Shown: positions 17,591 through 25,937 of the stretch, one piece after another
Layout: the number at the start of each line of letters is the position of its first letter
How positions within the stretch are numbered: the stretch's first letter is position 1
NCBI GenBank assembly: GCA_047404195.1
Contig: JBDOIU010000005.1
Location: forward strand, 81,860 to 145,859
Origin: JAJRRL01 sp047404195
Lineage (GTDB): Bacteria; Pseudomonadota; Gammaproteobacteria; JAJRRL01
DNA: 64,000 bases
Reading direction: 5' to 3'
Notes under the pieces: generated by a model
The model's database searches: none
Seen by the model: only the letters and a program-made list of their open reading frames with translations
Told to the model about the DNA's origin: nothing
Position numbers and translations under genes: made by a program

Positions 17591-18628
17591 ATGTCCGATA
17601 AAAGTCGTCAATCAGCATTGGATGCTGCGTTGTCACAAATTGACCGTCAATTTGGTAAAGGTGCAGTGATGCGTATGGGTGATGCTGGTGTTGCTCATGG
17701 TATAGAAGGTATTTCGACTGGCTCACTGGGGTTAGATATTGCTTTGGGTATTGGTGGCTTGCCAAAAGGCCGAATTGTTGAGATTTATGGTCCTGAGTCA
17801 TCTGGTAAGACAACACTTGCGTTACAGACCATTGCCTCATGTCAGCGTGCAGGTGGTACTGCTGCATTTGTTGATGCTGAGCATGCGCTGGATGCTAGTT
17901 ATGCTGAAAAATTGGGCATTAATTTAGACGATCTATTGGTTTCTCAGCCGGATACAGGTGAGCAAGCACTGGAGATCACTGATATGTTGGTGCGCTCAGC
18001 TGCTGTTGATATTATTGTTATTGACTCGGTTGCAGCGCTGACGCCGAAAGCTGAGATTGAAGGTGATATGGGTGACTCTCATATGGGTTTACAGGCACGT
18101 TTGATGTCTCAGGCTCTGCGTAAACTGACTGGTAACATTAAACGAACCAATACGTTGGTGATTTTTATCAACCAAATTCGTATGAAAATTGGTGTTCTTT
18201 TTGGTAACCCCGAAACAACCACGGGTGGTAATGCGTTGAAGTTTTATGCCTCTGTGCGTTTGGATATTCGTCGTACCGGCGCAATTAAGCAGGGCGATGA
18301 AGTTGTTGGTAACGAAACACGTGTGAAGGTGGTTAAAAATAAAGTTGCGCCGCCGTTTAAGCAGGTGCATTTCGATATTTACTACGGTAAAGGAACATCT
18401 TTGTTGAGTGAGCTGATTTTGCTGGGCGTAAAGCATGATCTTGTGAAGAAATCAGGCGCTTGGTATAGCTATCAAGGTGAGAAGATTGGTCAAGGTAAAG
18501 AGAATGCTCGCAAATTCTTGGAAGAAAACCCATCGATTGCTGATGAGATTCAAACAGCGTTGCGAGATATGTTGCTTGAAAACAGAACTACTCCATCTGA
18601 AGAGGCGCTAGAAGTCGCTGAGTCGTAG
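17591..18628 (+). CDS. recA: Recombinase RecA
   Basis: Strand-exchange ATPase and LexA coprotease. The 345-residue protein has the N-terminal QIDRQFGKGAVMRMG, Walker A GPESSGKTTLALQ, the glutamate-containing FVDAEHALDASYAEKLG, Walker B VDIIVIDSVAALTPKAEI, loop L1 GDSHMGLQARLMSQAL and loop L2 FINQIRMKIGVLFGNPETTT. The acidic C terminus is present. AGGAG precedes ATG 17591. I could not find a canonical LexA box (CTG, ten bases, CAG) between the pncC stop and this start, so SOS control is uncertain. Confidence 0.98.
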   Translation: MSDKSRQSALDAALSQIDRQFGKGAVMRMGDAGVAHGIEGISTGSLGLDIALGIGGLPKGRIVEIYGPESSGKTTLALQTIASCQRAGGTAAFVDAEHALDASYAEKLGINLDDLLVSQPDTGEQALEITDMLVRSAAVDIIVIDSVAALTPKAEIEGDMGDSHMGLQARLMSQALRKLTGNIKRTNTLVIFINQIRMKIGVLFGNPETTTGGNALKFYASVRLDIRRTGAIKQGDEVVGNETRVKVVKNKVAPPFKQVHFDIYYGKGTSLLSELILLGVKHDLVKKSGAWYSYQGEKIGQGKENARKFLEENPSIADEIQTALRDMLLENRTTPSEEALEVAES

Positions 18629-18631
18629 TCA

Positions 18632-19084
18632 GTGTCTGATAGCATTCAGATACGTGTTGATGCATACCGTTATCTCGGTAATAGAGAGCATTTTCGACCA
18701 GAGCTGGAGCGTAAGCTATCAGAGAAGGGTCATGACAGTGCAGCTATTGCCGAGTTGATTGATGATTTACAGTCAGAGGGCTTGTTTTGTGAGCGCCGCG
18801 CTGCTGAGGCATATCTTCGTTCCCGCATGGAGCGTGGGTATGGGCCCTTGCATATAGCCCCGAGGTTGGGTCAGCGCCTTGCTGAGGTTGCTATTGTGCG
18901 TGAGGTTTTGCCACAATGTGCTGATTTTTGGGTGTCTAGGCTGCAGGCATACCTAATAAAGCGTCATTTAAGCGCGGTCGAGCAACCTATTGGTGACAAG
19001 TTAATGCGCCATTGTCTGCGGCGCGGTTTTCCTGCAGCTTGCATCCATAAAGCCGTGCAAAATATTGTCAATACTGAGGTGTAA
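18632..19084 (+). CDS. recX: RecA regulator RecX
   Basis: RecX binds the RecA filament and limits its activity. The 150-residue protein has the three-helix repeat pattern of the family: AYRYLGNREHFRPELERKL, a second motif LIDDLQSEGLFCERRAAEAYL with RSRMERGYGPLHIAPRL, and a C-terminal module. The start is GTG at 18632, three bases after the recA stop. The gene therefore depends on recA read-through and re-initiation, the usual arrangement for this pair. Confidence 0.9.
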   Translation: MSDSIQIRVDAYRYLGNREHFRPELERKLSEKGHDSAAIAELIDDLQSEGLFCERRAAEAYLRSRMERGYGPLHIAPRLGQRLAEVAIVREVLPQCADFWVSRLQAYLIKRHLSAVEQPIGDKLMRHCLRRGFPAACIHKAVQNIVNTEV

Positions 19085-19202
19085 GTGTTACCAGTAAGCT
19101 TTAGACAGGAGACAATAAACTGTGTAAACTGTCGTGATGCGTTGTTTAAAAAACGCTCATATACATTTCTTCTTTTTCATCGTTACTCAAGAGGTTCATG
19201 CC

Positions 19203-21821
19203 GTGAAAAGATTAACCAGCAGTGAAATTCGTTATGCGTTCACTCAATTCTTTAAAAAACGAGGCCATGGCCAAGTTCAGAGCAGTTCACTGGTTCCAAG
19301 CAATGATCCCACGTTGCTGTTCACTAATGCTGGCATGGTGCAGTTCAAAGAAATCTTTCAGGGGCAAAAAGCCCCAGAGTCAGTTCGAGCATGTAGTGTG
19401 CAGCGTTGTGTTAGGGCAGGTGGTAAGCACAATGACCTAGAAAATGTTGGCTACACAGCCAGGCACCATACCTTTTTTGAAATGTTGGGAAATTTCAGCT
19501 TTGGTGATTATTTCAAGAAAGAGGCCATTGCATATGCGTGGGAATTTTTAACAAAGGAGTTGGGTATTCCCGAGGAAAAGTTATGGGTTACTGTACATAA
19601 AGACGATCATGATGCGGCATCGATTTGGCTGGATGAAATGAAGGTAGACCCTGCACGCTTTACTCGTTGTGGCGATGCAGATAATTTTTGGCAGATGGGT
19701 GATGTTGGTCCGTGCGGGCCATGTAGTGAAATTTTTTATGACCATGGTTCATCTGTTGATGGCGGTCCTCCAGGCACACCGAACCAAGAAGGTGATCGCT
19801 ATGTTGAGGTATGGAACATGGTTTTCATGCAATATAATCGCAGTGCTGATGGCGCATTAACGCCATTGCCAAAACCAAGCATTGATACCGGTATGGGCTT
19901 AGAGCGTTTGGCAGCTGTTTTGCAGGGTGTACAAGATAATTATGATATAGAGTTGTTCCAATACATTCTCAATGAGCAATGTAAAATTATGGGGGTGGAT
20001 GATAAAGCCAATAAATCTATGCGTGTGTTGGCTGATCACATCAGATCGACTGTTTTTCTGATTGCTGATGGTGTGACGCCTTCAAATGAGGGTCGTGGTT
20101 ATGTGTTGCGTCGCATTATTCGTCGTGCGGTTCGTCATGGTTACAAGTTGGGTCAATCACAGCCCTTTTTCTATCGTTTTGTTGCTGCTGTTGTGGTTAT
20201 GATGGTAGATGATTATCCGCACTTGTTGTCATCACAGGCCATGATTGAGAAAGTGATCATGAATGAAGAGGAGCAATTCTTTCGAACGCTGATGAATGGT
20301 ATTAGAATATTAGAAACGGCGCTGAATCAACTATCAATGGGAGACGACATCGCTGGTGACACTATTTTCCAGCTATATGATACATATGGTTTTCCAGCTG
20401 ATTTAACTGCAGACATTGCACGTGAACGCGGTTTTGGTATGGATATGAAAGGGTTTCAGGCTTGCATGTCAAGGCAGCGTCAATTATCACAGCGAAATCA
20501 GTCATTTAATTTGAACCAAACACAGCAATTGCATATTAACGGCCGATCAGAGTTTGTTGGTTATGATATGTTGTCTGTAGAAACACACGTCACGGGGTTA
20601 TTGCAAGATGATAAGCCAGTGAATGCATTGACTGCCGATCAGGAGGGCATCGTGATGCTTGAGCGCACGCCCTTTTATGCTGAGTCTGGTGGTCAAGTCG
20701 GGGATAAGGGGTATCTGTATTTTCAATCAGGTTGTTTTCGTGTGCAGAACACAATGAAGCTGGGTGATAATATATTGCATTACGGTAAAGTAATTAAAGG
20801 GCGAGTTGAGATGGACGATACCATTTCTGCGGAAGTTGATAAGATGCGTAAGGACATCGCCCTTAATCACTCAGCCACTCACTTATTGCATGAAGCTTTA
20901 CGGCGAGTGCTAGGAGATCATGTTCAGCAGAGAGGGTCATTGGTTGATGAAAGGCGTTTACGATTTGACTTTTCGCATCCCAATGTATTGACGCCACAAG
21001 AGGTCAACGCGGTTGAGCGCTTGGTGAATCAGCAAATCAGGGCAAATCATCCAGCGGTTGTTGAAGAGATGAGCCTGGAGGATGCTAAGAAGAAATCAGC
21101 CATGGCCTTATTTGGTGAAAACTATGGTAAGGTTGTTCGTGTATTATCATTAGGTGATTTCTCAATCGAGCTATGTGGTGGAACACACGTCGCTGCAACG
21201 GGTGACATTGGTTTCTTTAAGATTATTACAGAGACTGCCTGTGCGTCCGGTATACGTCGAATAGAGGCGGTAACGGGTGAGGCTGCCATTGCATATGTGG
21301 AGTCACAAGATCGCTTGCTAGATGATTTGGCAATAAACTTAAAGACAAGCCCTAAAAATCTCCCTTTGCGATTGACGCAGTTAGTTAATGAGCACAAAGC
21401 GGCAAGCAAAGAGTTGACTCGTTTGCGTCAAAAAATGGCTGGCTTTGAAGTGGATGCCTACATGAACGACGCTGCTGATGTTGCAGGTTTAACAGTAATT
21501 GCCAAGCAGTGTGATAATGTTGGTAAGGATGGTTTGCGAGACATGCTGGATAGGTTGAAGCAAAAAGCCAAGCACGCTGTTATTGTGTTGGCTTATGCCG
21601 CTGAAGATAAGGTGACTTGTATAGCCGGTGTCACCAAACCAGATACGGATAAGATCAATGCGAGTGATCTTGTTAAATTTGTTTCGGCTGAGCTTGGCGG
21701 TCGTGGTGGAGGTCGTCCTGATTTGGCTCAGGGTGGTGGTGATCAGCCAGATAAGCTTCCTGCGGTATTGGCTAATGTGTCAACATGGGTGGCTCAACAA
21801 TTAGAACAAGTTAAGACTTAA
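19203..21821 (+). CDS. alaS: Alanine-tRNA ligase
   Basis: Class II synthetase charging tRNA-Ala, 872 residues from GTG at 19203 (E. coli has 875). The family start KRLTSSEIRYAFTQFFKKRGH lies here, and an AGAGG site is about 8 bases upstream. The longer ATG frame from 19134 adds a hydrophobic stretch absent from homologues. Motifs include SLVPSNDPTLLFTNAGMVQF, RCVRAGGKHNDLENVG, the editing-domain zinc sites NHSATHLLHEAL and CGGTHV, and the C-terminal GRGGGRPDLAQGGG. Followed after 3 bases by lysC. Confidence 0.97.
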   Translation: MKRLTSSEIRYAFTQFFKKRGHGQVQSSSLVPSNDPTLLFTNAGMVQFKEIFQGQKAPESVRACSVQRCVRAGGKHNDLENVGYTARHHTFFEMLGNFSFGDYFKKEAIAYAWEFLTKELGIPEEKLWVTVHKDDHDAASIWLDEMKVDPARFTRCGDADNFWQMGDVGPCGPCSEIFYDHGSSVDGGPPGTPNQEGDRYVEVWNMVFMQYNRSADGALTPLPKPSIDTGMGLERLAAVLQGVQDNYDIELFQYILNEQCKIMGVDDKANKSMRVLADHIRSTVFLIADGVTPSNEGRGYVLRRIIRRAVRHGYKLGQSQPFFYRFVAAVVVMMVDDYPHLLSSQAMIEKVIMNEEEQFFRTLMNGIRILETALNQLSMGDDIAGDTIFQLYDTYGFPADLTADIARERGFGMDMKGFQACMSRQRQLSQRNQSFNLNQTQQLHINGRSEFVGYDMLSVETHVTGLLQDDKPVNALTADQEGIVMLERTPFYAESGGQVGDKGYLYFQSGCFRVQNTMKLGDNILHYGKVIKGRVEMDDTISAEVDKMRKDIALNHSATHLLHEALRRVLGDHVQQRGSLVDERRLRFDFSHPNVLTPQEVNAVERLVNQQIRANHPAVVEEMSLEDAKKKSAMALFGENYGKVVRVLSLGDFSIELCGGTHVAATGDIGFFKIITETACASGIRRIEAVTGEAAIAYVESQDRLLDDLAINLKTSPKNLPLRLTQLVNEHKAASKELTRLRQKMAGFEVDAYMNDAADVAGLTVIAKQCDNVGKDGLRDMLDRLKQKAKHAVIVLAYAAEDKVTCIAGVTKPDTDKINASDLVKFVSAELGGRGGGRPDLAQGGGDQPDKLPAVLANVSTWVAQQLEQVKT

Positions 21822-21824
21822 AAG

Positions 21825-23027
21825 ATGTCTTTGATCGTCATTAAATTTGGTGGTACATCGCTGGGCAGTTGTGAGCGCATTCGCCAAGCTGCTGCGATGG
21901 TCGCTGAATGTGTTGCTGCTGGAAATCGTTGTGTTGTTGTTTGCTCGGCAATGGCTGGTATCACTGACCAGTTAGTGACGATGGCGTCTTCTTTTGGCGT
22001 TGAGGGTGGTTCTAATTATGACTTGTTGTTGTCTACTGGTGAGTGTCAATCAATTGCTCTTTTCAGTATGGCGCTACAAGAGTGCGGTTTATCTGCTAAA
22101 CCGTTTCGAGCAGATGATGTTCCAATCATGGTTGATTCGACCGTATCTACAACTGAAATCGCCTCAATTCATGTCGATGCTTTATTGGCATCGCTAGAAA
22201 AGGGAGTCACGCCTGTTGTTGCGGGTTTTCAGGGGGTTGATGCGCAGTCACGTGTTGTCACATTGGGTCGTGGTGGTTCAGACTTGACAGCGGTTGCGCT
22301 TGCTGCTGTGTTACAAGCAGGTGAGTGTCGTATTATGACGGATGTAGCGGGTGTTCACTGTGCTGATCCACGTGTTATTCCGCGAGCGGCGTTGATAGAG
22401 CACATTGATGTTGATGCCATGCTGGAGATGTCTAGCTCTGGTGCGAAGGTATTGCATGACAGATGTCTTTCTGTTGCAAAGGCTCATGGTGTGGTTGTCA
22501 CGGTGGCATCGACTGCAGGTAAGGATGGTATGACCACGATTGGTCAAGAGGCTGCCTCAGGTGCTGATTTATTGGTGGCGAGTCATATGACAGAATGTTG
22601 TTTGGTTTCCATAGCGGATATACCACCTCGCGCGGGCTTGTTATCCTATTTTTTATCAACCCTAGATGAGCAGGGTATCAGCATGCGTATTTTGCAGGTG
22701 TGTGAGGACGTTACGGGTCAAAGAATCATAGCGAGTATGCGAGATAGCGATTGGCAAGCGCATCAGGTGGCCATTCGGAAAATCTGCCTTGATCTGGGTG
22801 CCTCAGATCCTGTTGCGCAGGTTGATTCAGCAATGATCACTGTACTGGGTGCTAGGCCTATGCTGCCTGAGAGATTGTTGTCGACAACAGCATTATTCTT
22901 GTCAAAGCAGGGTATATCAGTGCGTCATTGGTCTACTTCAGCCACAAAAATCACATTCTTTGTATCAATGGCAGATTTACATGCTGCATTACAGATTGTT
23001 GGCGGCTATCAGCTTGAAGCGTGCTAA
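21825..23027 (+). CDS. lysC: Aspartate kinase
   Basis: Phosphorylates aspartate, the first step towards lysine, threonine, methionine and diaminopimelate. The 400-residue monofunctional enzyme begins with the diagnostic VIKFGGTSLGSCERIRQA and contains GRGGSDLTAVALAAVL and the MTDVAGVHCADPRVIP substrate loop. The C-terminal third shows two ACT-like regulatory modules (SIADIPPRAGLLSYFLSTL and AMITVLGARPMLPERLL), indicating end-product feedback. It begins 3 bases after alaS, so it is probably co-transcribed. The insertion between alaS and csrA is seen in several related genomes. Confidence 0.93.
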   Translation: MSLIVIKFGGTSLGSCERIRQAAAMVAECVAAGNRCVVVCSAMAGITDQLVTMASSFGVEGGSNYDLLLSTGECQSIALFSMALQECGLSAKPFRADDVPIMVDSTVSTTEIASIHVDALLASLEKGVTPVVAGFQGVDAQSRVVTLGRGGSDLTAVALAAVLQAGECRIMTDVAGVHCADPRVIPRAALIEHIDVDAMLEMSSSGAKVLHDRCLSVAKAHGVVVTVASTAGKDGMTTIGQEAASGADLLVASHMTECCLVSIADIPPRAGLLSYFLSTLDEQGISMRILQVCEDVTGQRIIASMRDSDWQAHQVAIRKICLDLGASDPVAQVDSAMITVLGARPMLPERLLSTTALFLSKQGISVRHWSTSATKITFFVSMADLHAALQIVGGYQLEAC

Positions 23028-23205
23028 GTCTGTGATTTATATGGATAAAAAAAATCGCATTTTTTGTTCGCCATTAGCACAACAATAGGTTATGATATTG
23101 TAAAAACTAGCGGTATCCGGGTTGAAAATTGGGTAAGGTTGGTCTATATTTTGATCAAGGATGGTTGAAAAGGATAAGGGATTGAAGTGTTAGAGGAGTG
23201 GACAA

Positions 23206-23397
23206 ATGTTAATTTTGACAAGACGTATTAGTGAATCGGTGATTATTGGCGATGATGTTAAGATCACAGTGTTGGGTGTAAAGGGTAGCCAAGTTCGCTT
23301 GGGCATTGATGCGCCTAAGGATGTATCAGTACACCGTGAGGAAATTTACGAGCGTATTCTGAGTGAGCAGGGCGATAAAGAGCCTAAAGAAGACTAG
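23206..23397 (+). CDS. csrA: Carbon storage regulator CsrA
   Basis: Small RNA-binding dimer that represses translation by covering GGA sites in mRNA leaders. The 63 residues carry the full family sequence: LILTRRISESVIIGDDV, the strand ITVLGVKGSQVRLGIDAP, and VSVHREEIYERI with the RNA-contacting arginine in HREEI. The tail is acidic. AGAGGAG lies about 7 bases before ATG 23206. The gene precedes the tRNA-Ser gene as in many gammaproteobacteria. In intracellular relatives CsrA often controls the switch between replicative and transmissive phases, a point of inference here. Confidence 0.97.
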   Translation: MLILTRRISESVIIGDDVKITVLGVKGSQVRLGIDAPKDVSVHREEIYERILSEQGDKEPKED

Positions 23398-23502
23398 AAT
23401 GTGCACAATCAAAGGCATCCTTGAAGAATAATGGTCAGCATTTTCATTTGTGTTAAAAAACTATTTATTTTTCTGGTGGATGTGTTATGATCTTGAATCC
23501 TT

Positions 23503-23592
23503 GGAGAGATGGCCGAGTGGCTTAAGGCGCTCCCCTGCTAAGGGAGTATGGACTAAAATCCATCGAGGGTTCGAATCCCTCTCTCTCCGCCA
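23503..23592 (+). tRNA. tRNA-Ser (GCT)
   Basis: A 90-base tRNA gene including encoded CCA. Acceptor GGAGAGA pairs with TCTCTCC. The anticodon arm has loop CTGCTAA with anticodon GCT, reading AGC/AGU. A long variable arm (TATGGACTAAAATCCATC) marks a serine tRNA, and the T arm is GGTTCGAATCC. A TATGAT at 23486-23491 may be its minus-10 box. Confidence 0.97.
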
Positions 23593-23603
23593 AGGAACCG
23601 TGT

Positions 23604-23680
23604 GCGCCCGTAGCTCAGCTGGATAGAGTACCTGGCTACGAACTAGGTGGTCGGAGGTTCGAATCCTTCCGGGCGCGCCA
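23604..23680 (+). tRNA. tRNA-Arg (ACG)
   Basis: A 77-base tRNA gene including encoded CCA. Acceptor GCGCCCG pairs with CGGGCGC, the D arm is GCTCAGCTGGATAGAGT, and the anticodon loop CTACGAA carries ACG, which becomes ICG and reads CGU/CGC/CGA. The T arm is GGTTCGAATCC. Its last 16 bases are the first part of a 178-bp unit that is repeated immediately downstream. Confidence 0.97.
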
Positions 23681-23684
23681 AAAT

Positions 23685-23711
23685 AAAAAGACCCTTTGGG
23701 TCTTTTTTTTT
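23685..23711 (+). terminator. Rho-independent terminator after tRNA-Arg
   Basis: AAAGACCC, loop TTT, GGGTCTTT followed by a long T run. Eight-base-pair stem directly after the tRNA-Arg CCA end, so it should end the csrA/tRNA transcripts. Confidence 0.92.
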
Positions 23712-23862
23712 GCGTAAAGCGCACGAAGGATGAGAAACTCCGACGAAATCAAAAACAGCTGGTTCGACAAATCGCCAGGATAGGCGATTTGGGCACGCGC
23801 AGCGTGGGCGAAGCCTGAGGGGCATGGATGCCCCGAATCTCTCCTTCCGGGCGCGCCAAAAT

Positions 23863-23889
23863 AAAAAGACCCTTTGGGTCTTTTTTTTT
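23863..23889 (+). terminator. Second copy of the tRNA-Arg terminator
   Basis: Identical stem and T run, carried in the second 178-bp unit. Whether transcripts ever reach it is unknown, because the first copy should already stop them. Confidence 0.8.
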
Positions 23890-24123
23890 GCGTAAAGCGC
23901 ACGGAGGATGAGAAACTCCGACGAAATCAAAAACAGCTGGTTCGACAAATCGTCACGATAGACGATTTGGGCACGCGCAGCGTGGGCGAAGCCTGAGGGG
24001 CATAGATGCTCTGAATCTTTGATTCCAGGCGCGTTACTATCAAATAATCTGCTAGGTTTTGTTTGTGTGTGAGCGCGCGAAGACGGCGTGCTTGTAAGTT
24101 TCACTCATATAATTTATATGTCC

Positions 24124-25281
24124 TTATGTTACATGCCGTTCGTAGTTCTCTGCTAACAAAGGCGTTCTGTTATTGATTGATATCTCTATGCTCGTATGGC
24201 TGTTTTGTGATGGTTGAACCAACCTACTGCCTTTTAATTCATGATACATTTGAATGTAACGTAAGTATAGTGTGGCGTTTTTAGAATATGTGTGACATAG
24301 CCGATATGCAAATACAATGAGGGTAGATGTTAAAGTGATGAATGAAAGCAAAGTTGGGTACAGTGTTGGAATTGAGCTTAAATGGCAGTGTGTTGATTTC
24401 AAATAATAGGGAGAAGTGAGGCTTGTTTCTTCAATGTGGGTGTTTACATGCTGGGTGGTGCCATTTAGGACGCATGCCATTAACACTATAATGAAGTTTG
24501 TGTGTGTGTTTAATGCCTCATCAGGTTGTTCAGGGTTGGCGGTGTACATAAGGATTGTCATAGCACCGTATACTAAGATGAATGAAAAACTTGCCAGCAT
24601 GAGAGAAAGGATATTGTTTAAAAGAAAGCATAAACATGACTTTGATTTAAAGCATGGAAAAATTCGTTGCTTGCAGAGATCTACAAGTGCTTGATATGTT
24701 ATTTTAGAGCATGATATTTTCTTTTTCTCTATGTTGCAAAGAGATTCTAATGCATTTTCCACAATGTGTATACTCAAATAAGTATGACGCAACTCAGTAG
24801 CAAAGAAACTAATATATGCACTTCTTGCGGCAGTATATTCTTGTTCTCCAGCACGCAAAATTTACTCTGGGTGATTGAAAATAGTGCTGCATTCACGGCT
24901 GTAGCGTATATTGTTGAAATGAGTCTCGCCAACCCAAGGTGCAACATACTTGTATAGCCAGTGTATATTAACACGCTGCATCCCAATTCGGTTAATCAAG
25001 AAAAATAGTAATAACTTGTTGTGTATGCTGTTATCAATAACGAGGCATTTAGTAGCGTTATGATTCTGATGGTCTCTGATAATTTTATACACAGAAGAAT
25101 TGGCTGTATTTGTCACTAACTCATGTATGCGATGTGTTGGGGCATTCATTGAGCCCTGCCAAATTTTACGTCCTGCTTCAAGCACAAATACCCGATATGC
25201 ATCCAACACACCCTCTGATGATTGAGGGTGTACTGAAAAGAAATCACATAGTATCTTCTTGGTAGCTTCCTCTTTTGTCAT
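24124..25281 (-). pseudogene. Membrane protein gene interrupted by an in-frame stop, unknown family
   Basis: Two open stretches lie in the same frame and are separated only by TAA at 24862-24864. The upstream part (25281..24862, 139 residues) starts MTKEEATKKILCDFF and ends FNHPE. The downstream part continues directly as ILRAGEQEYTAARSAY for about 245 residues and has hydrophobic segments near IFPCFKSKSCLCFLLNNIL to MTILMY, and near LLSFITLTSTLIVFAY. Read through, it is about 385 residues: a soluble helical N-terminal half and a membrane-spanning C-terminal half. I do not recognise it. Either it is a recent nonsense pseudogene, or the second part is translated from the TTG at 24858 by coupling. 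It diverges from the peptide-modification operon. Confidence 0.6.
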
Positions 25282-25401
25282 TCTTGAGATTGGCTTATTC
25301 TGGAAATGATCCGGTATCGTAACAAACTAAAAATTTTTTTTCACGATTATATGCAAAGTTATTAATTAATCTTTCCTTAAGCAATGTAATGTAATCCTTG
25401 C

Positions 25402-25430
25402 TTGATTGTTACTTTAGAACTCGATATGAT
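25402..25430 (+). promoter_or_regulatory. Probable sigma-70 promoter of the repeat-peptide operon
   Basis: TTGATT at 25402-25407 and TATGAT at 25425-25430, separated by 17 bases, match the minus-35 and minus-10 consensus at 4 and 5 of 6 positions. Transcription would start near 25437, leaving a leader of about 50 bases before the gene at 25486. Confidence 0.55.
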
Positions 25431-25485
25431 TCATGTGTGGCTTGATGTCACAATCTTTAATCTCAAAAATTCCAGGAGGGATTTA

Positions 25486-25914
25486 ATGTCAAAAAATCAT
25501 TTAGGTTCAGGAGCCCCACAAAAGCCAACAGCACGAGTTGGTGATGACCGTCACGGTTGTGTGGCGGGTCACGTTTTAAACGATCAGTTGGCTCAGCTTG
25601 CTAGTATCAACGGTATTGCTACCAATGGGCAATCAGCTCAAAAGCAACCTATGCGCGTTGGTGATGATCGTCACGGCTGTGTGGCGGGGCATGTCTTGAA
25701 AGATCAAATAGCACATTTAGCTAGCATGAATAGCGGAAATGGCAATGTTAAGGCTGTTGAAAAACAACCGATGCGTGTTGGTGATGATCGCCATGGCTGT
25801 ACTGCTGACCCTTGTGCGAGTAAAAGTCATCTTAATCTGTTGATGCAAGCATCTAGTGAGCATCAAAAGGCAATGACAGATCTTGAGCATGAAATCATGG
25901 CAAGTAAGCTTTAG
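25486..25914 (+). CDS. Repeat peptide with three RVGDDRHGC motifs; putative modified-peptide precursor
   Basis: A 142-residue protein with no recognised family. ATG 25486 follows AGGAGGG; the longer frame from 25402 would start in the promoter. The motif RVGDDRHGC is exactly repeated at residues 17-25, 57-65 and 97-105, with a strict 40-residue period. The first two repeats extend to RVGDDRHGCVAGHVL, then a helix LxDQxAxLAS and a Gly/Asn/Gln linker. The third ends CTADPCASK and is followed by a charged helical tail. DNA copies of the 9-residue motif differ only at third codon positions, so the peptide is what is conserved. Followed 23 bases later by a JmjC oxygenase gene and two nucleotidyltransferase genes. 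The layout fits a multi-core RiPP precursor or a substrate of the oxygenase. An alternative is a metal-binding repeat, since ARVGD plus His/Cys recalls PAAR proteins. Confidence 0.75.
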   Translation: MSKNHLGSGAPQKPTARVGDDRHGCVAGHVLNDQLAQLASINGIATNGQSAQKQPMRVGDDRHGCVAGHVLKDQIAHLASMNSGNGNVKAVEKQPMRVGDDRHGCTADPCASKSHLNLLMQASSEHQKAMTDLEHEIMASKL

Positions 25915-25937
25915 CCTTTAAAGAAGGAGAGATGTCT

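Larger units (their letters stand above)
23665..24036 (+). repeat. 178-bp tandem repeat starting in the tRNA-Arg 3' end
   Basis: Two units, 23665-23842 and 23843-24020, repeat with exact 178-bp period. Each begins with the 16-base tRNA-Arg 3' end (CCTTCCGGGCGCGCCA), continues with a terminator, then hairpins. A third, decayed copy of the 16-mer (12 of 16 bases) lies at 24021-24036, exactly in register. Within each unit a 9-bp stem (23768-23791 and 23946-23969) has a C-G pair in unit 1 and a T-A pair at the same place in unit 2, so pairing is preserved. Further stems are CACGC/GCGTG and GGGGCAT/ATGCCCC; the latter is decayed in unit 2. Long minus-strand frames across this region are artefacts of antisense tRNA and repeat sequence. 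Confidence 0.9.

Noticed and set aside
19134..19202. N-terminal extension of alaS with a hydrophobic FFFF stretch
   Set aside because: AlaRS homologues start at the KRLTSSEIR segment; the GTG at 19203 with AGAGG upstream is the better start.
23665..24036. Idea that the tandem units are a CRISPR array
   Set aside because: Only two units of 178 bp with no short unique spacers; the unit contains tRNA and terminator sequence.
23485..24104. Long minus-strand frames over the tRNA genes and 178-bp repeats, encoding GRIRTSDHLVRSQVL-type sequence
   Set aside because: They are antisense to tRNA-Arg/tRNA-Ser and to the tandem repeat; this string is a well-known spurious prediction from the antisense of tRNA genes.
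23665..24123. Idea of an integrated phage or genomic island bounded by the tRNA-Arg att duplication
   Set aside because: The duplicated tRNA ends are only 178 bp apart and no integrase gene is present in the window; the larger accessory block to 29.4 kb lacks a matching distal att copy that I can see.
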